Positions 7,546-16,079 of a stretch of 64,000 nucleotides of DNA are shown here, in pieces. Position 1 is the first letter of the stretch; every line of letters begins with the position of its first letter. This stretch comes from Polaromonas sp. JS666 (GTDB lineage Bacteria > Pseudomonadota > Gammaproteobacteria > Burkholderiales > Burkholderiaceae_C). Both the position numbers and the translations under genes were made by a program. The DNA is taken from assembly GCF_900103405.1 (NCBI RefSeq), contig NZ_FNHX01000002.1, positions 748,496 to 812,495 of the forward strand, read 5' to 3'. Below the pieces are notes generated by a model that did no database searches, had not been told where the DNA came from, and saw nothing but the letters and a program-made list of their open reading frames with translations.

Positions 7546-9711
7546 GTGGAAGTTTCATTCAGCAAGGAGATCGAGTCGCTGCGCATGGGCGCGGGCGAGA
7601 CTTTCCGCGGCGAGGGCATACTCGCGATCACCAAGGCACTGCTGCAGTCCGGCGTGGCCTATGTGGGCGGCTACCAGGGCGCACCGGTCTCGCATCTGCT
7701 GGACGTCATGGTGCAGGCCAAACCGTATATGGACGAGCTGGGCGTGCATGTGGAGGCCTGCTCCAACGAGGCCTCGGCCGCGGCCATGCTGGGCGCCTCC
7801 ATCCACTACCCGCTGCGCGGCGCGGTGACCTGGAAATCCATCGTCGGCACCAACGTCGCCGCCGACGCGCTGTCCAACCTGTCCTCGCCCGGCGTGCTGG
7901 GCGGCGCGCTCATCGTGGTCGGTGAGGACTACGGCGAAGGCGCCAGCGTGATCCAGGAGCGCAGCCATGCCTATGCGCTGAAGTCCTCGATGTGCCTGCT
8001 GGACCCGCGCCCGGACCTGGAAAAAATGGTGGAGATGGTCGAGCACGGTTTTCGGCTGTCGGAAGCCTCGAACATGCCGGCCATCCTGGAGCTGCGCATA
8101 CGCGCCTGCCACGTGCGCGGCAGCTTTGCCTGCAAGGACAACCGCCCGCCCGCGATATCGACCCGGCAGCTGATGGCAGAACCCGCCGCCTTCGACTACG
8201 CGAAGCTGGCCCACCCGCCTGTCACCTTCCGGCATGAAAAACTCAAAACCCAGGAGCGCATCCCGGCCGCCCGCCGCTACATCATGGAGCAGCGGCTCAA
8301 CGAGCTGATGGACGGTCCGCGCAAAAACCTCGGCCTCATCGTGCAGGGCGGTATCTACAACACGCTGGTCCGGTCGCTGCAGCAGTTCGGCCTGTGCGAT
8401 GCCTTCGGCCAAACCGACATCCCCATCCTCGTGCTCAACGTCACCTACCCGCTGGTGCCCGAGCAGGTGGCGGAATTCGCGCTGGGCAAAGATGCGGTGC
8501 TGGTGGTCGAGGAAGGCCAGCCCGAGTACATCGAGCAGGAGATCGCGACTTTTTTGCGCAGGCGCGACATCAACACGCGTTTGCACGGCAAGGACATGCT
8601 GCCTTCGGGCGGTGAATATTCGGTGGAAGTTGTGGCCGCCGGCCTGGCGGCGTTTGTCGCGCGCTACGCCCCCGACGTGGACACGGCGGCGGCCGCCGGC
8701 TGGCTGCAGGGCAATGCCGGCCGCCGCGAGGCCGTGGGCCGGCAGATCGAGGCGCAGCTGAACCAGCCCCTGCCGGCGCGCCCGCCCGGCTTTTGCATAG
8801 GCTGCCCGGAGCGGCCGGTGTTTTCCGCACTCAAGCTCGCCCAACAGGACGTGGGACCGGTGCATATCGCGGCCGACATCGGCTGCCACGCCTTCGGCAC
8901 TTTTGCGCCCTTTTCTTTCGGCCATTCCATCCTGGGCTACGGCATGAGCCTGGCCAGCCGCGCCGGCGTGTCGCCGATGATGGCGCGGCGCACCCTGTCC
9001 ATCATGGGGGACGGCGGTTTCTGGCACAACGGCCTGCTGACCGGCGTGCAGTCGGCGTTGTTCAACGGCGACGACGCGGTGCTGCTGATCTTCAAGAACG
9101 GCTACACCTCGGCCACCGGCACACAGGACATCATTTCCACGCCCGGCACGGACGCCAAGTTCAATGCGGCCGACAAGCTGCAGAGCCTGACCGGCACCAA
9201 CACCACCATCGAAAAAACCCTGCAGGGCCTGGGCGTCCAATGGCTGCGCACGGTGCACACCTACCACGTCGAGGAAATGCGCCAGACGCTCAATGAGGCT
9301 TTCACCACTGATTTCAAGGGCCTGAAAGTCATCATCGCCGAGGGCGAATGCCAGCTCGAGCGCCAGCGCCGCATCAAGCCCTGGCTGGCCGGCCTGCTGA
9401 AGAAGGGCAAGCGTGTGGTGCGCGTGAAGTACGGCGTCGATGAAGACGTCTGCAACGGCGACCACGCCTGCATCCGCCTCTCGGGCTGCCCGACGCTGAC
9501 CTTAAAAGACAACCCCGACCCGCTCAAGGTGGACCCGGTGGCCACGGTGATCGACGGCTGCGTCGGCTGCGGCCTGTGCGGCGCCAATGCGCATGCGGCC
9601 ACCCTGTGCCCTTCGTTTTACCGCGCTGAAGTCATCCAGAACCCCAAGTGGCACGAACGCCTGCTGGACGGCGTGCGCGCCGTGCTGGTGCGAGCAATGC
9701 AAACTGCATGA
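7546..9711 (+). CDS. iorA: indolepyruvate ferredoxin oxidoreductase alpha subunit-like protein (ThDP and Fe-S)
   Basis: A 721-residue protein starting at GTG 7546, chosen because AAGGAG lies nearby; upstream in-frame codons fall in the promoter. It should decarboxylate an aryl- or 2-keto acid with thiamine diphosphate and pass electrons to an iron-sulfur carrier. N-terminal pyrimidine-binding domain: the GYQGAPVSHLLDVM region near 45. A family motif CIGCPERPVF lies near 418, DIGCHAFG near 445 and the ThDP motif MGDGGFWHNG near 487. A C-terminal ferredoxin-like segment has CNGDHACIRLSGC near 640 and a CVGCGLC cluster near 671. The partner subunit follows with a four-base overlap. The true substrate is not known from sequence. 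Confidence 0.85.
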   Translation: MEVSFSKEIESLRMGAGETFRGEGILAITKALLQSGVAYVGGYQGAPVSHLLDVMVQAKPYMDELGVHVEACSNEASAAAMLGASIHYPLRGAVTWKSIVGTNVAADALSNLSSPGVLGGALIVVGEDYGEGASVIQERSHAYALKSSMCLLDPRPDLEKMVEMVEHGFRLSEASNMPAILELRIRACHVRGSFACKDNRPPAISTRQLMAEPAAFDYAKLAHPPVTFRHEKLKTQERIPAARRYIMEQRLNELMDGPRKNLGLIVQGGIYNTLVRSLQQFGLCDAFGQTDIPILVLNVTYPLVPEQVAEFALGKDAVLVVEEGQPEYIEQEIATFLRRRDINTRLHGKDMLPSGGEYSVEVVAAGLAAFVARYAPDVDTAAAAGWLQGNAGRREAVGRQIEAQLNQPLPARPPGFCIGCPERPVFSALKLAQQDVGPVHIAADIGCHAFGTFAPFSFGHSILGYGMSLASRAGVSPMMARRTLSIMGDGGFWHNGLLTGVQSALFNGDDAVLLIFKNGYTSATGTQDIISTPGTDAKFNAADKLQSLTGTNTTIEKTLQGLGVQWLRTVHTYHVEEMRQTLNEAFTTDFKGLKVIIAEGECQLERQRRIKPWLAGLLKKGKRVVRVKYGVDEDVCNGDHACIRLSGCPTLTLKDNPDPLKVDPVATVIDGCVGCGLCGANAHAATLCPSFYRAEVIQNPKWHERLLDGVRAVLVRAMQTA

Positions 9712-11321
9712 ACATGAATCAACAAAAACCCATCACCCTGCTGATTTGCGCACTGGGCGGCGAAGGCGGCGGCGTGCTGACCGAATGGCTGGTCGACATC
9801 GCGCTGGCCAGCGGCTACGCGGCGCAAAGCACTTCCATCCCCGGCGTGGCGCAGCGCACCGGCGCCACCACCTATTACCTGGAGGTGTTCCCGGTGCCGC
9901 TGGCCGAGCTGCAAGGCAGGCGGCCGGTGTTCAGCCTCAACCCCGTGCCGGGCGCGCTCGACGGCCTGGTGTCATCCGAGCTGCTGGAAACCGCGCGCCA
10001 GGTCGGCAACGGCATGAGCTCGCCGCAGCGCACCCTGGTCATCACCTCCAGCAGCCGCACGCTGACCACGGCCGAACGTGTGGTGGCCGGCGACGGCCGC
10101 ACCGCGGACGCGCCGCTGCTGCAGGCCATCGCGGCGCAAAGCCGGGCCAGCCAGGTGCTGGCCATGGACCGGATTGCCAAAGACTGCGGCACGGTGGTCA
10201 GCGCCGTGATGCTGGGCGCGATTGCCGGCAGCGGCCTGCTGCCCTTTGCGCGCGAAGCCTATGAAACCGTCATCCGGCACGGCGGCAAAGGCGCCGAGGC
10301 CAGCCTGCGCGGCTTTGACCGGGCATTCAGGCAGATAGGCGCACAAGGCGCGCAAACAGCCCTGGTCACCCAGCTGCTGTCCGGCCAGGATCCAATTGCA
10401 CCCGTACCCCAGGAGCTGGAAGCCGACCTGGCCCGCCTCTTTCCGCAACCGGTGCACGAGATGCTGGGCCTGGGCCATGCACGCATGCTGGAGTACCAGG
10501 ACCGCGGCTATGCCGACCTGTATGTGCGGCGCCTGCGGCAGGTGCTGGAGGCCGAACAGCTGGCCGACCCCGTCGCCACGAACGGTTATGCCACCACGCG
10601 CGAGATGGCGCGCTGGCTGGCGCTGTGGATGGCGTTTGACGACATCGTGCGGGTGGCCGACCTGAAAAGCAGCGCCGGCCGCTGGCGGCGCGTCAGCGGC
10701 GAGGCCGGGGCGGGCGCGGCCGACCTGCTGCGGGTCTACGACCACTTCAAGCCCGGCGCGGCGGAATTCGCCGCCTTGCTGCCCCAGGGCCTGGCCGCGC
10801 GAGTGACCCGCTGGGACCGCTCGCGCGTGGCCAGGGGCAAGACGGCATGGGCCATGCCCCTGAAGGTGGGCACGCACTCCGTCTTCGGCATGCTGTCGCT
10901 GCGCCTGCTGGCCAGCCTCAAGTGGCTGCGCGTGCGCGGCAGCCGTTTTGCCGCGGAGCAGGCATTGATCGAGCAATGGCTGGCGGGTGTCGTGAAAGGC
11001 ACCCGCCAGCACTGGCAGCTGGGCCATGAGATCGCGCTGTGCGGCCGCCTGATCAAGGGCTACGGCAGCACCAACGAACGCGGCAAGGACAACCTCATGC
11101 ATGTGCTGGAGCACCTGGCCGCTGGTGCGCCCTTTGCCTCGCACGACTTACGCGCCGCCGCCATTGCCCAGGCGCGCGCCGCGGCACTGGAAGACGAAGC
11201 CGGCAAGGCGCTGGACCAGGCGTTGGCGCAGCACGGCGCGCCGGCCCGCCCCGTGAAGGCGCAACCGATCCGGTGGGTGGACAACCCGCACCGCAAATCA
11301 CGCGCCGCCAAGGCGATTTGA
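9708..11321 (+). CDS. indolepyruvate oxidoreductase beta subunit-like protein with long C-terminal extension
   Basis: A 537-residue protein from the ATG at 9708, overlapping the iorA-like stop by ATGA. Residues about 8-200 match the gamma-type domain of 2-oxoacid oxidoreductases (ICALGGEGGGVLTEWLVDIA, then SIPGVAQRTGATTYYLEVFP), normally the whole of IorB. The remaining 330 residues are an alpha-helical extension of the DUF6537 type found in aerobic proteobacterial homologues. The extra domain may replace contacts that ferredoxin makes in the anaerobic enzymes. The gene is clearly the partner of the upstream subunit; the assignment to indolepyruvate as opposed to another keto acid is by family only. 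Confidence 0.8.
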   Translation: MNMNQQKPITLLICALGGEGGGVLTEWLVDIALASGYAAQSTSIPGVAQRTGATTYYLEVFPVPLAELQGRRPVFSLNPVPGALDGLVSSELLETARQVGNGMSSPQRTLVITSSSRTLTTAERVVAGDGRTADAPLLQAIAAQSRASQVLAMDRIAKDCGTVVSAVMLGAIAGSGLLPFAREAYETVIRHGGKGAEASLRGFDRAFRQIGAQGAQTALVTQLLSGQDPIAPVPQELEADLARLFPQPVHEMLGLGHARMLEYQDRGYADLYVRRLRQVLEAEQLADPVATNGYATTREMARWLALWMAFDDIVRVADLKSSAGRWRRVSGEAGAGAADLLRVYDHFKPGAAEFAALLPQGLAARVTRWDRSRVARGKTAWAMPLKVGTHSVFGMLSLRLLASLKWLRVRGSRFAAEQALIEQWLAGVVKGTRQHWQLGHEIALCGRLIKGYGSTNERGKDNLMHVLEHLAAGAPFASHDLRAAAIAQARAAALEDEAGKALDQALAQHGAPARPVKAQPIRWVDNPHRKSRAAKAI

Positions 11322-11355
11322 AGCACCCCGTTCAAACGAAAAAAGGAGACACCCC

Positions 11356-12366
11356 ATGAAACTTCCCTTCCCATCCGGCCTGCGCGCATGGCCTGTGCTG
11401 GCGCTGGCCGCCGCCAGCATGTTGTTTCCCGCCGTCCAGGCACAAACCGCGTCAGCGCCGGCCGCGCATGCGTGGCCAAGCAAACCGGTCCGCCTCATCG
11501 TCAACTTCCCGCCGGGCGGCGCGGCCGACCAGCTGGCGCGCGCCATCGGTGTGCCGCTGGCCGATGTCCTGGGCCAGCCGGTGGTCATCGAAAACCGCGC
11601 GGGCGCCAACGGCAACATCGGCGGCGAGGTGGTGGCCAAGGCCCCGGCCGACGGCTACACGCTGCTGATGAGTTCGGGCGGCATGGTCTCCGTCAACCCG
11701 CACCTCTACCCCAAGATGGCATTTGACCCGGCCAAGGACCTGACGCCCGTGGCGGCCGCGGCGCGCGTGCTGGTGTTCCTGGAGGTCAAACCAGCGCTTC
11801 CGGCCAACAACATCAAAGAGTTCCTGGCCTACCTCAAAGCCAATCCCGGCAAGCTGTCTTTCGGCTCGCCGGGCAACGGCAGCTCGCCGCATCTCGCGGC
11901 CGAAATGATGAAAGCCCAGGCCAACCTCTACGCCGTGCATGTGCCCTACCGCGGCGCGGCCCCGGCCATGCAGGACCTGCTGGGTGGGCAGCTCGATTTC
12001 ATGTTCGACCCGGGCATAGGCCTGCAGCATGTGAAAGCCGGCAAGCTCAAGCTGCTGGCCGTGGGCAGCGCCAAACGTTCGCCCCTGTTCCCCGACGTGC
12101 CCACGCTGGAGGAGGCCGGCCTCAAGGGTTTTGATGCCGACACCTGGTTCGGCTTCTACGCACCGGCCGGCACGCCGGCCGAGGTGGTCAGCCGGCTGAA
12201 CCGCGAGATCAACAAAATCCTCGGCACCCAGGCGGTGCGCGATCGTATCTCGGCGATTGGCGGGGTGCCGGCGCCCATGTCGCCGTCGGACTTCGGCAGC
12301 CGGGCCGCCATCGACGGCACGCGCTTCGGTGCACTCATACGGGCACGCAACATCAAGGGTGACTGA
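11356..12366 (+). CDS. Bug-type (TTT family) extracytoplasmic solute receptor
   Basis: A 336-residue periplasmic binding protein of the tripartite tricarboxylate transporter (Bug/TctC) family. A signal peptide of about 30 residues (hydrophobic PVLALAAASMLFPAVQA) is followed by the family start WPSKPVRLIVNFPPGGAADQ and the ENRAGANGNIGGEVVAKAPA ligand loop. AAGGAG lies just upstream of the ATG. It is the third gene of the iorA-like operon, so its ligand may be an aromatic or carboxylic acid feeding that enzyme. No TctA/TctB membrane genes are nearby, so the receptor must share a membrane unit encoded elsewhere or act in sensing. Confidence 0.9.
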   Translation: MKLPFPSGLRAWPVLALAAASMLFPAVQAQTASAPAAHAWPSKPVRLIVNFPPGGAADQLARAIGVPLADVLGQPVVIENRAGANGNIGGEVVAKAPADGYTLLMSSGGMVSVNPHLYPKMAFDPAKDLTPVAAAARVLVFLEVKPALPANNIKEFLAYLKANPGKLSFGSPGNGSSPHLAAEMMKAQANLYAVHVPYRGAAPAMQDLLGGQLDFMFDPGIGLQHVKAGKLKLLAVGSAKRSPLFPDVPTLEEAGLKGFDADTWFGFYAPAGTPAEVVSRLNREINKILGTQAVRDRISAIGGVPAPMSPSDFGSRAAIDGTRFGALIRARNIKGD

Positions 12367-12374
12367 GTTCACCT

Positions 12375-12794
12375 ATGAGCAAACAGATCACCCACACCGT
12401 GCGCGTGGAATTTGGCGACTGCGATCCCGCCGGCATTGTGTGGTTTCCCAACTTCTTTCGCTGGATAGACGCCGCCTCGCGCCACTTCTTTGTGCAATGC
12501 GGCGTGCCTTCATGGCAGGAAACCGAAAAAACGCTGGGCGTGATCGGCACACCGCTGGTGGACACGCGTTCACGTTTTGTCTGCGCCGCCACCTACGGCG
12601 ACACGCTGGCCGTCCACACCAGCATTGCCGAATGGAGGAACAAAAGTTTTGTGCAGCGTTACCGCGTGATGCGCGCCGAACAGCTGGTCATGGAATGCGA
12701 GGAGGTGCGGATTTTCGCCGCGCGGCGCGAAGGCGACCCGGCCGGCATACGGGCTGTGCCGATACCGCCGGAGATCAGGAGCCTCTGCGGCTGA
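12375..12794 (+). CDS. acyl-CoA thioesterase, 4-hydroxybenzoyl-CoA thioesterase family
   Basis: A 139-residue single hotdog-fold protein. The N-terminal segment FGDCDPAGIVWFPNFFRW carries Asp17 in the position of the catalytic aspartate of Pseudomonas 4-hydroxybenzoyl-CoA thioesterase, and the length fits that family. It begins eight bases after the Bug receptor stop and is the last gene of the operon. It would hydrolyse an aryl- or acyl-CoA in the cytoplasm; with an arylpyruvate oxidoreductase upstream, release of an aryl-acetate from its CoA ester is a reasonable guess. YbgC-type thioesterases are the other possibility, but the DCDPAGIV motif favours the aromatic branch. Confidence 0.85.
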   Translation: MSKQITHTVRVEFGDCDPAGIVWFPNFFRWIDAASRHFFVQCGVPSWQETEKTLGVIGTPLVDTRSRFVCAATYGDTLAVHTSIAEWRNKSFVQRYRVMRAEQLVMECEEVRIFAARREGDPAGIRAVPIPPEIRSLCG

Positions 12795-12823
12795 CGCAGG
12801 ACCGCAGTGCGATGCCGGGCGCC

Positions 12824-14089
12824 CTAGAGCGCCTGCAAAACCACATCCCGGAACATCATCAGCACCGCAAAACCCATCACCACCACGCCGCCCCAGCCAA
12901 ACCAGGTGGTCTTCAAGCCCGAGGTGAACTTGCCCATCACCGACTTGCGGCCGGCCAGCATCATCAGGCCGGCCATGATGGGCACGGCCACCACGCCGTT
13001 GATCACCGCGCTCCAGTACAGCGCCTTCATCGGGTCTATGCTGGTGAAGTCCATGCCAGTGCCGACCACCGTGGCGATGACGATGATGGCGTAAAAGCGC
13101 TTGGCCTCGTACCAGTGGCGCTCCAGGCCCTCGGGCCAGCCAAAAGCCTCGGCCACCGCGTAGGCGGCTGACGAGGCCAGCACCGGCACAGCCAACAGGC
13201 CGGTGGCGATGATGCCGCCGGCAAACAGCGCGAAGGCAAAGTCGCCGGCCAGCGGCCGCAGGGCCTGCGCCGCCTGCGCGGCAGAGGTCACGTCATGGAT
13301 GCCCGCCGTATACAGCACGGCCCCACCCAGCACCATGATGAAGAAGGCGATGGCGTTGGAGAAAAACATGCCGATATAGGTGTCGCGCTTGACGCGGCGC
13401 AGGTCGCGGCGCACTTCCTGCTCCGAGCCGTGGCCCGCGCCCTTGAGGCGCAGCTCTTCGACTTCCTGCGAGGCCTGCCAGAAAAACAGGTAGGGCGAAA
13501 TCGTGGTGCCCAGCAGCGCGACGATCATCATCCAGTAGCCCGAGGTCCATTGCAGCTTGGGGATCACCAGGTCGTGCAGCACCTGGGCCCACTGCACCTG
13601 CACCAGGAACACGGCGATCACATAGGCGAACAGGAAGAGCGTCAGCCACTTGAGGATGGGCGCGAGCTTGCGATAGGGCACAAAGACCTGCAACAGCACC
13701 GTGATGACGCCGAAAGCCACCGCATGGAAGTGGTCGCCGCCGCCCACCGCGAGCTGCAACGCCTCGCCCATGGCGGCGATGTCTGCGGCGATGTTGATGG
13801 TGTTGGCCACCACCAGTAAAAACACCATGGCCATCAGGAAGGCGCGCGGCGTGTGCTCCCGCAGGTTGGCCGCCACGCCCTTGCCGGTGACCCGCCCTAT
13901 GCGGGCGCTCACCAACTGGATGGCGATCATGAAGGGCAGCGACAAGAACACCGTCCAGAGCAGCCCGGTGCCGAACTGCGCCCCCGCCTGCGTGTAGGTG
14001 GCGATGCCGGACGGGTCGTCATCGGCGGCGCCGGTGACAACGCCCGGGCCGACATGGCGCAGGAAGGAGGGGATGCGGTTCAACAACAT
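12824..14089 (-). CDS. NRAMP-related divalent metal transporter with non-canonical metal-site motifs
   Basis: A 421-residue inner-membrane protein with about 11 hydrophobic segments. The start at 14089 (MLLNRIPSFLRHVGPGVVTG) matches the family start; a longer frame reaches 14335 but is not membrane-like. In helix 1 the usual DPGN metal motif is DPSG (residues 25-28), and in helix 6 the usual MPH region reads TTISPYLFFWQ. Both changes remove or alter residues that bind Mn or Fe in true NRAMP proteins, so the transported ion may be different (Mg has been shown for some NRAMP-related members). The gene stands alone, convergent with the thioesterase gene. No metal-responsive operator was recognised upstream. 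Confidence 0.8.
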   Translation of the reverse strand: MLLNRIPSFLRHVGPGVVTGAADDDPSGIATYTQAGAQFGTGLLWTVFLSLPFMIAIQLVSARIGRVTGKGVAANLREHTPRAFLMAMVFLLVVANTINIAADIAAMGEALQLAVGGGDHFHAVAFGVITVLLQVFVPYRKLAPILKWLTLFLFAYVIAVFLVQVQWAQVLHDLVIPKLQWTSGYWMMIVALLGTTISPYLFFWQASQEVEELRLKGAGHGSEQEVRRDLRRVKRDTYIGMFFSNAIAFFIMVLGGAVLYTAGIHDVTSAAQAAQALRPLAGDFAFALFAGGIIATGLLAVPVLASSAAYAVAEAFGWPEGLERHWYEAKRFYAIIVIATVVGTGMDFTSIDPMKALYWSAVINGVVAVPIMAGLMMLAGRKSVMGKFTSGLKTTWFGWGGVVVMGFAVLMMFRDVVLQAL

Positions 14090-14170
14090 GCGCGCGAGGC
14101 TAGCACGGCTTGATGAGGCGAAACTTAATTCGTACAAAAACCTCGGGCGCGCGCCCATGCCCGCCGCATC

Positions 14171-14220
14171 GAATGCAAAAAAGCTACAAAATTCATAGCA
14201 GCCGGCACGTTGCCGGTTTT
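14171..14220. repeat. short interspersed hairpin sequence, probably a dispersed Comamonadaceae repeat
   Basis: AAAAAGCTACAAAATTCATAGC (14179-14199) contains a GCTA...TAGC dyad, followed directly by a hairpin with arms CCGGCA and TGCCGG (14202-14216) and TTTT. No gene ends here on the plus strand, so a terminator role is unlikely. From memory, similar TAGC-type repeats are scattered through Comamonadaceae genomes. Only one copy is present in this window, so repetition is not shown here. Confidence 0.4.
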
Positions 14221-14358
14221 GCGGGCTGGCCTGCGCGGGGCCAAAAGCGTAGGATGGGCGCTCCGCACGCGGCCACCGCCGGCTTCGGCCCAAGGGCCCA
14301 AAAAAAGCTGTCGCCAGGCGCAAGCTTCCCTTCAATACACACAGTGGAGGAGTGATTC

Positions 14359-14415
14359 ATGACCGTTTCCCCCCGGAACAGCGAGCAGGCCGCGCAGGCT
14401 GAAGAGGCCGCATGA
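14359..14415 (+). CDS. 18-codon leader ORF translationally coupled to ccoN
   Basis: The ATG at 14359 has a very strong ribosome-binding site (GGAGGAG, eight bases upstream) and opens an 18-codon frame, MTVSPRNSEQAAQAEEAA, that stops at 14413-14415 on top of the ccoN start (GCATGATGG). The ccoN start has no clear ribosome-binding site of its own, so ribosomes probably reach it by reinitiation from this leader. The peptide resembles no family I know. It may be only a translation-loading device. Confidence 0.5.
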   Translation: MTVSPRNSEQAAQAEEAA

Positions 14416-16079
14416 TGGACAGCGCCGTCTTCAGCCTGCTGGGCGCCTTCCTGCTGTCCATCATCGGCCTGTTTGTGTTTATCTGGTCGCTGCGCAAAGG
14501 GCTGCTGGTGGAGAACCCGACCGCCGCCTCGGTGATCTTCGCGCACGGCGAAGTCGGCCAGGTGGACGACCCGGCCCTGCAGGGCGCCGCCCAGGCGTCC
14601 ATGCAGAAGGCGGCGAAGGAAGGCGGCCTCCAGGCGCACGCCGCAGACGCCGCCGAGCTGCTGGACCGCATCAGCTCCGACCGCTCCACCGCCTTCCCGG
14701 TGTTCATGTTCATCACCTTTGCCTGCATGTGGCTGGTGGTGGGCTCGGCGGCGGGTTTGATCTCGTCCATCAAGCTGCATGAGCCCGACTGGCTCACCGA
14801 CTATGCCTGGCTGACCTTCGGCCGCATACGCACGGTGCACCTGACCGGCGTGCTCTACGGCTGGATCACCAATGCCGCGCTGGGCATGGTGGTGTGGCTG
14901 CTGCCGCGCCTGCTGCGCACGCGGCTGTACGGCGCGATCTGGGTCATGCTGGGCGGCGCGCTCATCAACATGGGCATCGCCGGCGGCATAGGCGCCATCG
15001 CCACCGGCTGGAACGACGGCATGGAGTACCTGGAGATCCCGTGGCAGATCGCGATCTTCATGTTCGCCGGCTTTGCCCTGGTGATACTGCCGGTGCTGTA
15101 CACGCTGGTCAACCGCAAGGTTTCGCACCTCTACGTCAGCGTCTGGTACATGACGGCCGCGCTGCTGTGGATCGCCCTGCTCTTCCTGGTCGGCAAGATG
15201 CCGGGCGTGCACACCGGCGTGCAGCAGGCCACCACCAACTGGTGGTACGGCCACAACGTGCTGGGCCTGTGGTTCACGCCGGTCAGCGTGGGCGCCATCT
15301 ATTACTTCCTGCCCAAGGTCATAGGCCGGCCGATACGCTCCTACAACCTCTCGCTGCTCGGCTTCTGGACGCTGGCGTTTTTCTACGGGCAGGTGGGCGG
15401 CCACCACCTCATAGGCGGGCCGGTGCCGGGCTGGCTGATCACGCTGTCCATCGTGCAAAGCGTGATGATGGTGATTCCGGTGATCGCCTTCAGCATCAAC
15501 ATGGGCGCCACCCTGCGGGGGCGCATGCACCTGGCGCGCTATTCACCCACGCTGCGTTTCATGATGTTCGGCGGGCTGATGTACCTGGCCTCTTCATTGC
15601 AGGGCTCGCTGGAGGCGCTGCGCAGCGTCAACCAGATCACCCACTTCACCCATTTCACGGTAGCCCACGCGCACCTGGGCGCCTATGCCTTCGTCACCAT
15701 GGTACTGTTCGGCGCCATCTATTTCATGATGCCCCGGGTGCTGAACTGGGAGTGGCCCTACCCGAAACTGATCACCCTGCACTTCTGGCTGGCGGCCGTC
15801 GGGGCGATGATTTATTTCGTCGGACTCACCATCGGCGGCTGGCTCCAGGGTGTGGCCATGCTGGACGCCGCGCAACCCTTCATGGCCTCGGTGGAAGTGA
15901 CGCTGCCCTACCTCCAATGGCGGTCCATAGGCGGCAGCCTGATGGTGCTCAGCCACCTGGTGTTCGTCGGCCATTTCCTGGCCATGGCGCTGCGCTTCGG
16001 GCCGGGCCGCGCGGGCGCCGCCCTGTTCTGGCCCAACGACCTGCGTAGCGCGGAACTGGGAGCCCCCCATGGAAAATGA
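14412..16079 (+). CDS. ccoN: cbb3-type cytochrome oxidase subunit I with N-terminal CcoS-like segment
   Basis: A 555-residue haem-copper oxidase subunit. Residues 1-60 form one membrane helix and a tail (FVFIWSLRKGLLVENPTAAS, GQVDDP) resembling the assembly protein CcoS, followed by the CcoN core from about 95. Ligands visible: low-spin haem His143 (RTVHLTGVLYGW), CuB ligands His281 (WWYGHNVLGLW) and His331/His332, His419 and His421 near the end of SVNQITHFTHFTVAHAHLG. The active-site tyrosine (Tyr325, six before His331) is kept, favouring an oxygen reductase over NO reductase. The glutamate that CcoN has in STFEGPMM is Gln398. It is coupled to a leader ORF and overlaps ccoO by 11 bases. Confidence 0.88.
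   Translation: MMDSAVFSLLGAFLLSIIGLFVFIWSLRKGLLVENPTAASVIFAHGEVGQVDDPALQGAAQASMQKAAKEGGLQAHAADAAELLDRISSDRSTAFPVFMFITFACMWLVVGSAAGLISSIKLHEPDWLTDYAWLTFGRIRTVHLTGVLYGWITNAALGMVVWLLPRLLRTRLYGAIWVMLGGALINMGIAGGIGAIATGWNDGMEYLEIPWQIAIFMFAGFALVILPVLYTLVNRKVSHLYVSVWYMTAALLWIALLFLVGKMPGVHTGVQQATTNWWYGHNVLGLWFTPVSVGAIYYFLPKVIGRPIRSYNLSLLGFWTLAFFYGQVGGHHLIGGPVPGWLITLSIVQSVMMVIPVIAFSINMGATLRGRMHLARYSPTLRFMMFGGLMYLASSLQGSLEALRSVNQITHFTHFTVAHAHLGAYAFVTMVLFGAIYFMMPRVLNWEWPYPKLITLHFWLAAVGAMIYFVGLTIGGWLQGVAMLDAAQPFMASVEVTLPYLQWRSIGGSLMVLSHLVFVGHFLAMALRFGPGRAGAALFWPNDLRSAELGAPHGK

Noticed and set aside
7555-9465. 636-codon frame antisense to the iorA-like gene
   Set aside because: Shadow frame with no family features and no ribosome-binding site; the sense frame has ThDP and Fe-S motifs.
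14412-16079. Nitric oxide reductase in place of an oxidase
   Set aside because: The active-site tyrosine six residues before the His-His pair and the CcoO partner favour a C-type oxygen reductase.
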